Shown piece after piece: positions 11,041 to 22,394 of a DNA stretch of 64,000 nt. The position numbers were made by a program, and so were the translations under genes. The stretch is taken from assembly GCA_949316235.1 (NCBI GenBank), contig OX438744.1:1178001-1242000 (forward strand). The letters are read 5' to 3'. The notes below the pieces were generated by a model that saw nothing but the letters and a program-made list of their open reading frames with translations, searched no databases and had not been told where the DNA came from. The number at the start of each line of letters is the position of its first letter. The first letter of the stretch is position 1. This DNA comes from Oegoconia quadripuncta. Taxonomy: Eukaryota; Arthropoda; Insecta; Lepidoptera; Autostichidae.

Positions 11041-11389
11041 CATTGGCTATGATAGGGCTATATTAATGCTCAGTTGCTTAGATTTTTCGATCTTTTAAAG
11101 ATCTGATTATACATTTTTACGTGCTACCCTCATCTCTCTTTACCGATTTTCGATGGACGAATCTAGTTGTCTTAGTGAACTATATCTGAATATTTTGGGT
11201 TCCCGACGTGAACGCGAAAAACTTTTATTCGACACTCCTTTCTTCGATGATTATTATTCGACAGCTTCTTACTACGACAGTTTGTTTCTTCGCTGAATTT
11301 TTCATCGATGGTACGATACGTCGAAAACTATACTACGAAAGATTTTTCATCGATGGTGCACGGGGGCAGCAGTGGGCGGGGGACACATT

Positions 11390-11620
11390 GCACGTAGGGC
11401 CGACGGCCGTTGGGGCGGAAAGGTTCTCGAGTGGCGACCACGCACCGGAAGACGCAGCGTCCCCCCCCCGATCCCCCCACGAGGTGGACTGACGATTTGG
11501 TAAAGATCGCGAGAAGCCTCTGGATGTGGACAGTGCAGGACCGATCGTTGTGGAGATCTTTGGGGGAGGCCTTCGTCCAGCAGTGGACGTCTTTCGGCTG
11601 ATATGATGATGATGAATATG
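11390..11620 (+). pseudogene. RTE-type reverse-transcriptase C-terminus (5'-truncated LINE)
   Basis: The translation gives the typical RTE end: GHIARRADGRWGGK, then, after a one-base frameshift at the C-run near 11460-11470, PPTRWTDDLVKIA and LWRSLGEAFVQQWTSFG, stop. The stop is followed by a short (ATG)n tail, as in RTE-clade elements. The insertion is strongly 5'-truncated, so there is no polymerase domain. It cannot be functional. Confidence 0.8.
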
Positions 11621-12972
11621 CAATTTTGAACTTGTCATCCAATTCGTTTGTCCAATTGTCCCATCTACTTCCTCGTTGGTCCATAATGACATACAAATAT
11701 ATTTTGATGGTTGGTTAATTTAAGGTGATGTTGTAATAGAAGACTGCATAACCGTCGCACAATCGAGTTGCTAAATGTGGTCCTAGTTCCTTACAGAATA
11801 GTTCTGGTTTCTCGATGATAGATGGCGCTGAAACAGTTAAAATATGAAGGAATCTGTGCGATAAAAATGCAACAACAGCTTTAAATAGACGACACTGATT
11901 GAAAGTTATCAAAACACGTAAGTTTTGTGCAAAAATATAAAATTGTTTAAATTTAAATCACAATTCCTCGTCACTACAATAAATTGCTATTTTATTAGGG
12001 ACCACGAAAGTTGTATGTAGCGCCATCTATTGTCAATTATCAATAACTAGACAAAGAGGAACTAGGCTCTATTACAATGACCACATACAAAATACCAATG
12101 TAGACAGTATACCTTATTATGATATTACAAAAATTCAAAATTTTATTCAATATCTGATACAAAAATATCAATTATTGAAAGTCAACATGTTATTTTTTAA
12201 AACTACATTTGATATGATTTATGTGAATGTTATAATTTTATATGTGAGTTTGTTTTTGTCTCTGTCAGTGGTTATAGATTAGAGTGAGGTAAGATGCTTT
12301 ATATGAGACAAATCGATGAGTGGTAACTTTGTATGAACGATTATTCACTTTCATTTTTAACTTTAGAAATTAAAATTAAATCTAAACTAAAACGTTTTTA
12401 AATGGACCCTGAGGCACGCTGGCAGCGTTTTCTCATTTCTTCCATATTACAAGTACCTAAAGTGTTACTTTTTGTTGCGAATTTTATATTTTGCTCTACA
12501 AAATCCAATCTATGATAACACTGCAGGAGGAGGAGGAGAGTAAAAGAAAATTTATAGAGCAGGGCACCGATTTTTAAGTGACTACCATTAGTAGGAAGTA
12601 CACGATTAAAAATAAAATAAAACATGGCAATTTTTATGTACCTTTTGGGAGTCAGAGGTTAAGTATCAATACCTAGTATTTACCCATTTCTATAAAAATT
12701 ACAACTATTTTGTAGTGTCCAATTCTACTGGACATAATATTCAGTATTTCTTACTTTCATGCTCGATTGTCTGGAGATTTTTTTTTAAATAAGAGGCTTC
12801 ACTTTGTTTTCTCTGCATATTGTACGACGTGAATTGATATTCAACTACATTGCCATCTGCCAAATGTGACATTTTCTACACGTAGAATAATAATAACTTT
12901 ATTTCAAAACAACAGACAATACAATTTTTTTTATTGTTACATGATTGACATTTCGCATGCTCATTAAAATAA
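11621..12972. other. No gene seen; two isolated AGATGGCGC sites
   Basis: AT-rich sequence without credible open frames. AGATGGCGCTG at about 11819 and AGCGCCATCTA at about 12020 recur here without the rest of a SINE; see findings. Confidence 0.45.
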
Positions 12973-13209
12973 TAGGCATCTGGTTGGTGGAAGGGCATTT
13001 TAAATGTCCGCCTACCACCATCTTATCTAAATCTGCCGCCAAGCAGCAATGTTAATAGCATTGTTGTGTTCCGGTTGTCGGAGATCACATAGCCAGTCCC
13101 CCAAATGTGTAGGGGTTTCCGGGTCAGTACGCTTCCACCTTCGACCTCATCTTCACTTAACATCAGGTGTGATTGAGGTCAAGTACGAACCCGTCGGGAA
13201 TAAAAAAAA
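12973..13209 (+). mobile_element. SINE family C, 5'-truncated
   Basis: It begins at TCTGGTTGGTGGAAGGGC, with the tRNA-like head missing. The body, CATCAGGTGTGATTGAGGTC and the terminal A-run are present. Confidence 0.85.
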
Positions 13210-16051
13210 TCTGCTGCCGAATTAGGTGAGAACCTGTATCTCGGCAGACAGCGCCGCTCTCCTCAAGAGAACGAGAATGAGCAACGAGTGACCCTGACCT
13301 TTTCACCTGCCACTCGTAATTTCAAAATAGGCCTTCTAGAATCTTTTACGATTTGCGAGGAGTAGACACTGAAAAATCGGTGCTCAGCACCCGTGATTTA
13401 CTCAGCATTTTATTTTCTGTTTAGGACATTGAAAAGACAGATTTACATCAATATATATTATAAAAAAAACAGCATTCTAATCATAAAATGTATGGCGATC
13501 GTTACGTTAATCGCGCGTGCGACCCCTAGCGGGAGATATATGCAGTTTGCCTCCCCATTTTTGAAATTGGAATTGCATGTACCTCGTCTAAGAAAATAGG
13601 GAGTAGTTTGTAAATACGTTTCATACTAGCGCTTGTTAGAAGCTTTCCATTGCCCGACTCCATAGTTTTGCGCCAGCTATATTATCTGTTATTATATTTA
13701 TACAAGTTTCCTTCGTATCCAAATTGGAAATGACGTATACGTCGTTTCTTCCCCACGCTAACTGACGCTGACCACGTTGACATATCTTCATTGCAGCCTG
13801 GTTGCATCAGAATTATATAAGCCGAGATAGTCAACAATATCTTAGCATTATTTAATAAATAATTACCTACTAAGGGCTCTTCACTTTCAACACTAGCGCC
13901 GCTCGATAAAAAACCTACCATTTTCCAAAAATCTGTCTCAGATGATGTCGTAAGCAGATTGGGCAATTATCCGTTCACTGAACGTCCAAGCGCATAGTTA
14001 TGGTGGATAGTTATTCCATTATAGAAAAATGCACTGTCGTAGCACTTGGGGCTCCTCGTTGATTTCCAAAGGAACCTTACACAACCTCACCAATCCGCTT
14101 TGAGCACGATAATTTTCTGTAAAATTGAAAATGTCCGCCATATTGAATACCTAATTCAACTGTCTACTAAAAATAAGTGACCCGTGCCTCCACAGATGGC
14201 CAATGTTGCCATATTGACAAACGAGACGCTTCCACTCTCGCAACTGATTGGCTGTGATCTATTCGTGATTAATAGATAACCAATCAATTGCCAGAAATGA
14301 ATCGATACCGTTTGTCTTTGGCGCTTTAGTACTTGGATAAAGTGTTATGTTTGTTGAATATATACGTTACAAATAAAGTACAATACAATACATTTACCTA
14401 AAAAGTACCTACAGGAATCGTGCATTAATCGTGTCGAACTAATTTTCGACTATTTATTTATTTGGCGCGAAAATGATTTTTTAACGAGCGGAGCTAGTGC
14501 ACAAAGCCATTGGGAGCAAGTGGGCCTTACAATAATAATAAATACAAAATAAAGTTGATTCTACCTTGACCGACATGATACGAAGAAAAATCGATCATAT
14601 TATAACGATATAGTAACTAATTTTCAGAAAAACTAATCGACTGCTTTTAAAAAATTAATGCTATATTTTTTAATAATAAACAGTGAATGAAATGGGTATA
14701 AATATTGTTTAGCTTTTATTACTAAGATCATTTATATGGTAAGTCGGTGTGTGACTGGAGTTTCAAACTTTAATTGGTTCAAAACTCGCGTTTTAACACT
14801 TAGTGTTGCCATTTTTATTGAACGACCCGGTCCATACGCAGTAATATGTAGTATGTATAAGATACAAAAGATATAGCCATATTTTTTTAAACGTAGCGAT
14901 TGAAGTTATTAAGAAAACTAGTTACTATCATTTATCCTTAAAGTTAAGTTTTCCTAAAATAAATTTGACCATTGTTAAATATCCTTACTTTATTATAATA
15001 TTAAATCAAATTATTATTGTAACTGTAGCTATTATAATAGTATGAATAAACGAAATCAGATCAATCGAATAGTCAATTTAGATACACTCAAGACTGAGCT
15101 TGAATGTTGTGCGTGAATCATTGTTGTTTTGTAAACCTATCTTATTCATCGAACAAAAGCAGTGTTGTGAAACGAAATGTCGATAGTTTCTATTTAATTT
15201 GTTATTGTAAGCGATTGTTAGTAAGATTGGACGCAGCATTGATTTGTAAAGATGTTATAAAGTTTTATAGAAATTTAGGCTAAGTTTTTCATAGATTGTA
15301 TTCAACTGGTACTAACTAGGTATAAATTCTAGATAAACGAGTCTGTTTACAAGCCATGTTTTTTCAATGGAAAAATCGTAAAGTTTGCCGTTTAAATTTA
15401 TATAAATTGGTGAGTTTATTAAAGTGATAGAGGTATAATGTAATAAATATAATTATACAAACGATAGGGAAGAGGCCACAGATAAAAGTGAAAATTTTAA
15501 TGCATAAGATAACATAGGCAGTCGTAAAGTTAGTCTCGGGGTACACATACCTACTCATGATTAAAACAAATCCTTTTTCCACTAGGTGTTCCTATTAGAT
15601 TGCAACCATGAAGTTGCTATACACTTAGCAAATAATTCCAATTGTAACTATAAGAATCCATGATAAACAATTTACATTCATTTAAAAATAGAATAAATGC
15701 GTTTCTTTAGTTTGACGCTGACTTGTTTGTCCAGAATTTATAGTGAATTCGGTGAAAATTAATTTTTGCCAATTGGTGGCACTAGACCACTTAAAAAGAT
15801 AAATCAACTTGCTGCTTTCAATGTTACTTTCTATTTTTACTAAGCCCACATATTTGGCAATCTGGACAAACGTTTGCCGGACTGAGACGAACAGATCAAG
15901 GGCCCTCCCTGCTCTCAATGACCTTGCGCACTATGTCCACTACTTAAAAGACATTTCTCGCGCTAATAAACAATTATCGACAAGCTGTCTTAGATGAGTG
16001 ACACACAAGACGTGTAGTTATTTTCCAAATTATAAATTCATTCAAAACATA
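13210..16051. other. No gene seen
   Basis: This is a long AT-rich stretch. Open frames up to 94 codons (for example 13682-13966 minus and 15682-15918 minus) lack domains and splice context. No repeat family used elsewhere in this list is recognisable. Confidence 0.45.
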
Positions 16052-17067
16052 TTTACCCGCACCTACAGATTCTATTTTGACAACAATTTAATCGTTAAAA
16101 AACACACGACAGAACTGATCCCTGGTATCATAGGATGCCTAGGATACCAGGATTCCTATAGCCTAAAAGGATTAACCGAATTTACATTCATCTTGATCAC
16201 AGGATGCATTTTATGTTAAAAAATACAACATGTGTTTTTTACTATAAAATGTATCCTATGATCAAGATGAAGCTCTATACGTCCCGAGTCTATACGTCGT
16301 GCACAATCATCGTTTACTTTTAAAGCACAAGTCAAGGCACATTTTCTAGCGTCTTGACTGTTGCCATATTCGTGGTTCTGAGATTGAATCTGAATTATCG
16401 TATCCATTATTTTCTTTGTTTGTAGTCACATATATTGTATATGTAGAGAAAAAAGTAGAACGGGATAAAAGCAAGTAGGTTTGTGCACCAATGATTTAAA
16501 AAAATATATAAAAAATAATAGATACTAAACAATAGATATAAACATACATACGTTAGATATGAACATCAACTTACATGCAATGATAGTGTAAAAAATACCT
16601 AGATATATATAGTGATAAATTATTATATATACATATACAATATATGTGACACCAAACAAAGAAAATAATGGATACGATAATTCAGATTCAATCTCAGAAC
16701 CACGTATATGGCAACAGTCAAGACGCTAGAAAATGTGCCTTGACTTGTGCTTTAAAAGTAAACGATGATTGTGCACGACGTATAGACTCGGGACGTATAG
16801 AGCTTCATCTTGATCATAAGATACATTTCATGGTAAAAAACACATGTTGCATTTTTGCAAATGTTGCAGGCTTAACCGAATTTAGATTCATCTTGATCAT
16901 AGGATGCATTTTATGGTAAAAAATGCTACATGTGTTTTTTACATGTTAAGCTTTTTAGGCTATAGGAATCCTGATATCCTAGGCATCCTAAGATACCAGG
17001 GATCAGTTCTGTCGTGTGTTTTTTAACGATTAAATTGTTGACAAAATAGAATCTGTAGGTACGGTAA
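16052..17067. mobile_element. Foldback element with arms of about 390-420 nt
   Basis: The left arm (about 16052-16440) and right arm (about 16645-17067) are reverse complements over nearly their whole length. Outer ends share ACCTACAGATTCTATTTT, and inner ends share CACATATATTGTATATGTA. The spacer is about 200 bp of AT-rich DNA. Each arm keeps the same small frame (16216-16407 minus; 16668-16919 plus) starting MDTIIQIQSQNH, which I do not recognise. The right arm has about 30-50 nt more, from indels near CATCTTGATCA. Confidence 0.9.
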
Positions 17068-17676
17068 TAAATAACATAGAAATATTATATAAGACATACA
17101 CACATACACCCGAAAAATATTACTCTCCTTCCTTGGGCACGAGTAAAACCTAGATACCGTCTTTGTACTACAAACTACAGGGATCGTGTAACACAGAACT
17201 TCGTTAATTTATTTAGCTAGAAAATTATTTTTTAACAATTGACGCCAGCGCTCAAGGCAACAGAGTATCTTTCATCTCTCCCAACAAACGTTCGTTGGAA
17301 TGCGCGTAGGCAAACAAGAAAATTGGTACCTATTCTCACAGTTTGTGTTGAGTGGCGGTCGCGAACGATTGTATATGAACAAAATGTTAAAAGCGAGGGT
17401 TTTAAATGCTTGACCTACGAATTACTTGAAGAAATCGATTGCAAAACTCCGCTTTGCCAGTACGAGTTTTCTTGAAACTGCTATGGGTGACGTCTAAGTC
17501 CCTCGCTTATAGTTAAAAGTTAAATAACGGAATGACACAAGTATACTTGTTCGTAAGTGCATTGTAACCACGTCTCTAATAGTTAGTGGTTATCGCCTAG
17601 TTATTTATACCTATTGTTGATATGTAACTATATTGTATCCATTAGTAAAATATTTACGCAATAACTTCTGTTTTCA
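17068..17676. other. No gene seen
   Basis: A 78-codon plus frame (17239-17475) is the only open stretch. It has no recognisable motif. Confidence 0.35.
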
Positions 17677-18433
17677 TTGATATGTTCCCCCAATTATGAC
17701 TCACAGTAGCGACATGTACATTGATATGTTCCCCCATATGACTCACAGTAGCGACATGTACATTGATATGTTCCCCCATATGACCCACAGTAGCGACATG
17801 TACATTGATATGTTCCCCCATATGACTCACAGTAGCGACATGTACATTGATATGTTCCCCAATATGACTCACAGTAGCGACATGTACATTGATATGTTCC
17901 CCCAATTATGACTCACAGTAGCGACATGTACATTGATATGTTCCCCCATATGACTCACAGTAGCGACATGTACATTGATATGTTCCCCCATATGACTCAC
18001 AGTAGCGACATGTACATTGATATGTTCCCCCATATGACCCACAGTAGCGACATGTACATTGATATGTTCCCCCATATGACTCACAGTAGCGACATGTACA
18101 TTGATATGTTCCCCAATATGACTCACAGTAGCGACATGTACATTGATATGTTCCCCCATATGACTCACAGTAGCGACATGTACATTGATATGTTCCCCCA
18201 TATGACTCACAGTAGCGACATGTACATTGATATGTTCCCCCATATGACTCACAGTAGCGACATGTACATTGATATGTTCCCCCATATGACTCACAGTAGC
18301 GACATGTACATTGATATGTTCCCCAATATGCCTCACAGTAGCGACATGTACATTGATATTTGCCCAATATGACTCACAGTAGCGACATGTACATTGATAT
18401 GTTCCCCCATATGACTCACAGTAGCGACATGTA
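17677..18433. repeat. 42-bp minisatellite, 18 units
   Basis: The unit runs ATGACTCACAGTAGCGAC, then ATGTACATTGATATG, then a C-run and AT. Unit starts (TGAC or variant) are at 17697, 17739, 17781, 17823, 17865, 17909 and so on to 18412, spaced 42 bp except one 44 and one 41. Because 42 is a multiple of three, frames stay open on both strands and give repetitive peptides (MTHSSDMYIDMFPH, or HINVHVATVSHMGE). These are by-products, not genes. Variants show a block duplication: the ATT-containing junction, the ACCC unit and the CCCCAAT junction appear in the same order in units 1-5 and 6-11. Confidence 0.97.
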
Positions 18434-18499
18434 ATTTTTAGTCGTCTATCTACACTATAGCACATAATAATAAAAGTAATATTTGCACAACACTAACAC

Positions 18500-18790
18500 C
18501 AGCCCCTGTACCATGTCATCGTCGTCGCGCGTGACGTAGGATCAACGCAGTGTGGCATCGCTTTTAGGTCGAAATGTCTACGTTAATCTGACTGCCAATA
18601 ACTATAGTGTTTCTATCACTGTGTTGTGTGATATAGTAGATTAGTTAGTTCATGTATAGTCGACCCTTGAGGCTTACTGCTCGTTGCGACGGGATGAGCC
18701 GATGCCGCGTTGCGGTGAGCTGCTGTGGCCGCGTGAGCTGTGGCGGGGCGGTAAGGACGTATTGGAGCAGTATCTGAACTCCAAGGACTT
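18500..18790 (+). other. GC-rich, CpG-containing patch; possible exon or promoter
   Basis: This is one of few GC-rich patches outside repeats, with many CpGs. An open frame starts at 18684 and is open for 72 codons, but its second half runs into a SINE at 18883. Donor-like GGTAAGG occurs near 18750 and GGTGAGC near 18714. I cannot tell a real 5' exon from an anonymous CpG patch. Confidence 0.25.
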
Positions 18791-18882
18791 CAGAATAGTA
18801 TTATCTGACGTTGTCAGTCTGCTTTTGTTTTTACTATCATTTTGTTTTGCTTGGTCAGTAATATATAAGTCTATGTCTTACT

Positions 18883-19192
18883 TCATCATCATCAGCCCGT
18901 AAACATCCCACTGCAGGGATACAGGCATTCCCTCGTATAATGAGGGAGTATGGTCCATAGTACACCACGCTGGCCCAATGTGGGTTGGGGACTTCACATG
19001 CCTTTGAATTTTTATTTTTCAGGCATGCAGGTTTCCTCACGATGTTTTCCTTCACCGTTCAAGAGCAGTCGGATAAATGCACATAAATTAAATTAAATTT
19101 AAAACTCATTGGGTACATGGCCTGTCTGGGGATCGAATCCGGACCTCCCAAATTGGGAAACCGCGTCTTAACCGCTGAGCCACCGACGCTCT
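18883..19192 (-). mobile_element. SINE family D (tRNA-derived), full length
   Basis: In reverse it starts with a tRNA-like head (GGTGGCTCAGCGGTTAAGAC and B box GGATTCGATCC). It continues through GTGAAGGAAAACATCGTGAGG and CATACTCCCTCATTATACGA, and ends TGCAGTGGGATGTTTACGGG plus a (GAT)n tail. A second copy is at 42395-42668. Confidence 0.9.
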
Positions 19193-19295
19193 ATGTTTTA
19201 CTTATTTTCTTTTACTTAGTCATAAACAGAATATTCTTTTAGTTAGTCGTAAACAGAAATATACGAAAAGATAGCTATTTAAGTATTGTAACAAC

Positions 19296-19842
19296 TAAGG
19301 CCCGTATTAATAACCAATCTCAATACAAGTCTTGAGGCTGTATCACCCGAGATGCGTCTAAGCAGTTGACGTTATCACAAACTACGTGCTAATTTATAAA
19401 CCAATCTTGAGTTCTAGGTACTCAGCTGAGATCAGTTCTCAAGAGTTCGCCTCAGCGGCGAATGAATGATAGTCTTGAGTTTGTTTATTAATACGTGAAA
19501 CTCGGCGCATGTCTCAAGTGAGTACTGCTTGAGTATGCACGTGAGTTTCAGGTCTCAAGTAAGGTTTATTAATAAATAAATAAATACTATTTCGGACACT
19601 TACATCAATCATTTAGTCCCAAACTAAGCAAAGCTTGTACTATGGATACTAGATAACGGATAAACATACATAAATATTTATATGTATAAACATTCATGAC
19701 TCAGGAGAAATGTTCATATTCATCACACAAACATTTACCCGTCGCAGGATTCGAACCCGCAACCGTTGGTTTACTTGCACGTTTACTTGAGACCGGTCAC
19801 AAAACTATTCTCAACCTTGAGAACGGTTTATTACGGGCCTAA
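19296..19842. mobile_element. Palindromic element P, copy 1, interrupted by a SINE
   Basis: Termini TAAGGCCCGTA and TACGGGCCT(A)A are inverted. The interior repeats the words TCTTGAG and CTCAAG in both orientations. A SINE B copy (19573-19775) sits inside. Removing it gives a length close to copy 2. Confidence 0.85.
19573..19775 (-). mobile_element. SINE family B, nested in element P
   Basis: It reads in reverse: B box region GGGTTCGAATCC, AAATGTTTGTGTGATGAATA, AAGCTTTGCTTAGTTTGGGA and an (ATTT)n end. The A-box side is truncated at AACCAACGG. Confidence 0.85.
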
Positions 19843-20044
19843 GTCTGTGTGACTGTACCTTTGAAAACATCTGTCAGGGATCAGCACAATCGAACACAAA
19901 TGAAAAGCGATATTCTTGTATTATTTATTCCAAAGCTTGAGGAACAAAGTAAAGCTACACAATAAGAAACTATAAGCTACACACGCCTCCCGGTACAAAA
20001 CTAACATCAAAACATTATAACTATGGACTGCGGAAATTAACTAA

Positions 20045-20396
20045 CTAAGGCCCGTACTTATTAATAAACCAACCTCAATATAAGTCTTGAGGCTGTATCA
20101 CCCGAGATCTTAACAAGTCGACGTTATCTCAAGCTCCGTGCTAATTTATACACCAATCTTGAGGTCTACTCAGCTGAGATCGCTTCGCAAGTATTCGCCT
20201 CAGCGGTGAATGAATGATAGTCTTGAGTTTCGTTTATTAATACGTGAAACTCGGCGCACCTCTCCAGTGAGTACAATTTTAGTATGCACGTGCTTTTCAG
20301 GTCTCAAGTTAGGTTTATTAATCAACTTGACACCGATCAGAAGACTCCTCTCAATCTTGAGAATGGTTTATTTATACGGGCCTTAACGTTTATTTA
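20045..20396. mobile_element. Palindromic element P, copy 2, uninterrupted
   Basis: About 350 bp, bounded by TAAGGCCCGTA and TACGGGCCTTA. It matches copy 1 across its length (for example CTGTATCACCCGAGAT and GAATGAATGATAGTCTTGAG) with scattered changes. There is no coding sequence. Confidence 0.85.
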
Positions 20397-20824
20397 GCGA
20401 GTGCTGCCCGATATGAACAGCCAAGAACACAATAGGTACATATTAAATTTAGTATTTAAAAACCAATGTAACTTCTAGGATCAGCAGTGGTACTCGAGGT
20501 AGACGGTGGCCTACGTGACTCTATTGCTACCATAGAGCCCAGACTAATTAAAGAAAGAAATAGTGTAAGTAGGAAAAGAAGTTTCCCTCGCCCCGACAGC
20601 ATCACTTTGTATTTGACGGGCACAGTGTTTGACGTTTTACCCTAAAATGTACTCTACTATAACTTCAAAATCAGTCTAGTCACAGGATAGAATCTATTAT
20701 ACCGGATGAGTTTTTTTACCGTAAGGAAAAAGCATATTAGGTAATCGAAATAGAATAGGTAGTTTAATTACATTTTTTTTATTAGAAATTTAAGTCAAAC
20801 ATTTTTATAGGTTCTTATTTGTGC

Positions 20825-21115
20825 ACAGGGGATCTCGATCATACTTGATGTTAAGCGTAGATAGGGCTAAAGCCAACTTATTGGAGGACTGGCTATCTTA
20901 TCTTAAATTGCCGTAACACAACAAAGCGCGGTCAGTTCTTGGATGGATGGCATATTAATACGAGTGCTCCCATGCTTCGGAGGGCACGTTAAATACTTGC
21001 TCCCGGTTGGTATCAAAATTCCGCCTCGGCGGCAAGCTTTATTGAAAAATACCCCACCAAACTAGTCAACAATATTCCGCTGGGAACGAAGTCAAGGCCA
21101 CGGTTGAAAAGCCGG
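20825..21115 (-). repeat. Degenerate repeat with a 5S rRNA-like segment
   Basis: The left part resembles an old, reversed SINE C body (TTGATGTTAAGCGTAGATAG). The middle, GCGCGGTCAGTTCTTGGATG (about 20936-20957), resembles the conserved 3' part of 5S rRNA, followed by CTTCGGAGGGCACGTTAAA. A sister of the second block occurs at 50827-50930. Confidence 0.5.
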
Positions 21116-21199
21116 TTGTTGATAAATGATTAATACAACGTAAATTCGTTATTATTTATTACTCAGACATCATAAATAGTAGCAGGCCGAACATTAATT

Positions 21200-21413
21200 T
21201 AAGGTACTTTTTTTTTCTGCACAACGGGTTAGCACTTGACCTCAATCACACCTGATGTTAAGTGAAGATGAGGCCGAAGGTGGTAGCGTACTGACCCGGA
21301 AACCCCATCTTTTGGGGGACTGACCGTCTTATCTCTGACAACCGGAACACAACAATGCTATTAATATTGCTGTTTGGCGGCAGATTTAGATAAAATGGTG
21401 GTAGCTAGCCATA
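21200..21413 (-). mobile_element. SINE family C (minus), head missing
   Basis: It begins with a T-run and AACGGGTTAGCACTTGACCTC, and continues through the body to GATAAAATGGTGGTAGCTAG. It ends before the B box. Confidence 0.85.
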
Positions 21414-21424
21414 GGGTACGTACA

Positions 21425-21875
21425 CGCAAGTGGCTTTTTGGCGGGATCTAGGCGAGTAAAGTTGCAATTTTCTTTATAATTCTTATAATTTAGGAATCCC
21501 ATTACAGGTAAGTAGGTGTTACAAGGTAAATATTGTGAGGGCTAGTACGGAACCCTACACTGCCGTGACCCGACACGAACTTAAAAAACTGAACGAGCGC
21601 ACCGTTTCTTAGCCATGTTTCATAAAAATCGGTTAAGCCGTTTTGAGGATATTTGCTTTTATGACAGTTTTTTAGTGTATCTCGATGATGGATTTTTTCA
21701 AGGGTTTTTAAACTATTTTTAATATTTATAGTCTAACGGGGATAGATTCTTAGTCGTACCTTCCGTAAAGCATTCTGTCACTTTACTGAAGAATTACTAC
21801 AGAAGAAATATTACAGAAGACAAGGTTGTATGGGCTTAGATGCCTTTGGCTTCTCCGAGAGTGAGTTAAAACAAA
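21425..21875 (+). repeat. Dispersed repeat Q, copy 1
   Basis: It shares GGCTTTTTGGCGGGA, TTATAATTTAGG-type sequence, AAAGCATTCTG(T/C)CACTTTACTG and an A-rich end with 22395-22790. It also contains GTACGGAACCCT and AAAATCGGTTAAGCCGTTTTG, phrases common to lepidopteran repeats. The class is not assigned. Confidence 0.55.
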
Positions 21876-22394
21876 AAAAAACGTAAACGGATTAAATCCG
21901 AAGTACCTACATATATCATAAATATATGTCATTGGCTTTTCATATCCACATCTCGAAACTTCATAATCTAAGCGAAAACACATTAGCTAAGCATAGAAAA
22001 ATATAATTTAGTTCTGGACACATTGTTATTTTATCTAACAGTCACTAAACTGCAAAATGATTAATTTTCTGATATGTGATTATAATGTATTAACGAAGTG
22101 TTAGAGACTGTCTGTTACCGAATAAGTTTCATTTTAGTTACGTAAAATATATTTGTGTTGTACAGTTGAGTGCATATCTGCATAACCACCTTTAAGTTAC
22201 ATTTTCAATGTTACTAACATGACGTCAATGCCACAGTAAGTGGGTATTCTCATACTGCATGGTATAACCTATGTACACATAGGTACGTTACGGCAGTGGC
22301 GCTATTAGTTCGTCTCCATTACTACAGCATAAAAGTCGCACACTTGTATCCGAACACATTAGAGGCCAAATTGGGGGTCTAAAAATCTCATCAT

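Noticed and set aside
11328..11696. Minus-strand frames of 119 and 122 codons
   Set aside because: They are antisense shadows of the RTE C-terminus at 11390-11620.
17677..18433. CRISPR array
   Set aside because: The units are directly abutting 42-bp repeats with no unique spacers, in a eukaryotic context.
17869..18465. A 198-residue minus-strand protein with 14-residue repeats
   Set aside because: It is explained by a 42-bp tandem repeat that is open by arithmetic on both strands; it has no promoter, splice or domain support.
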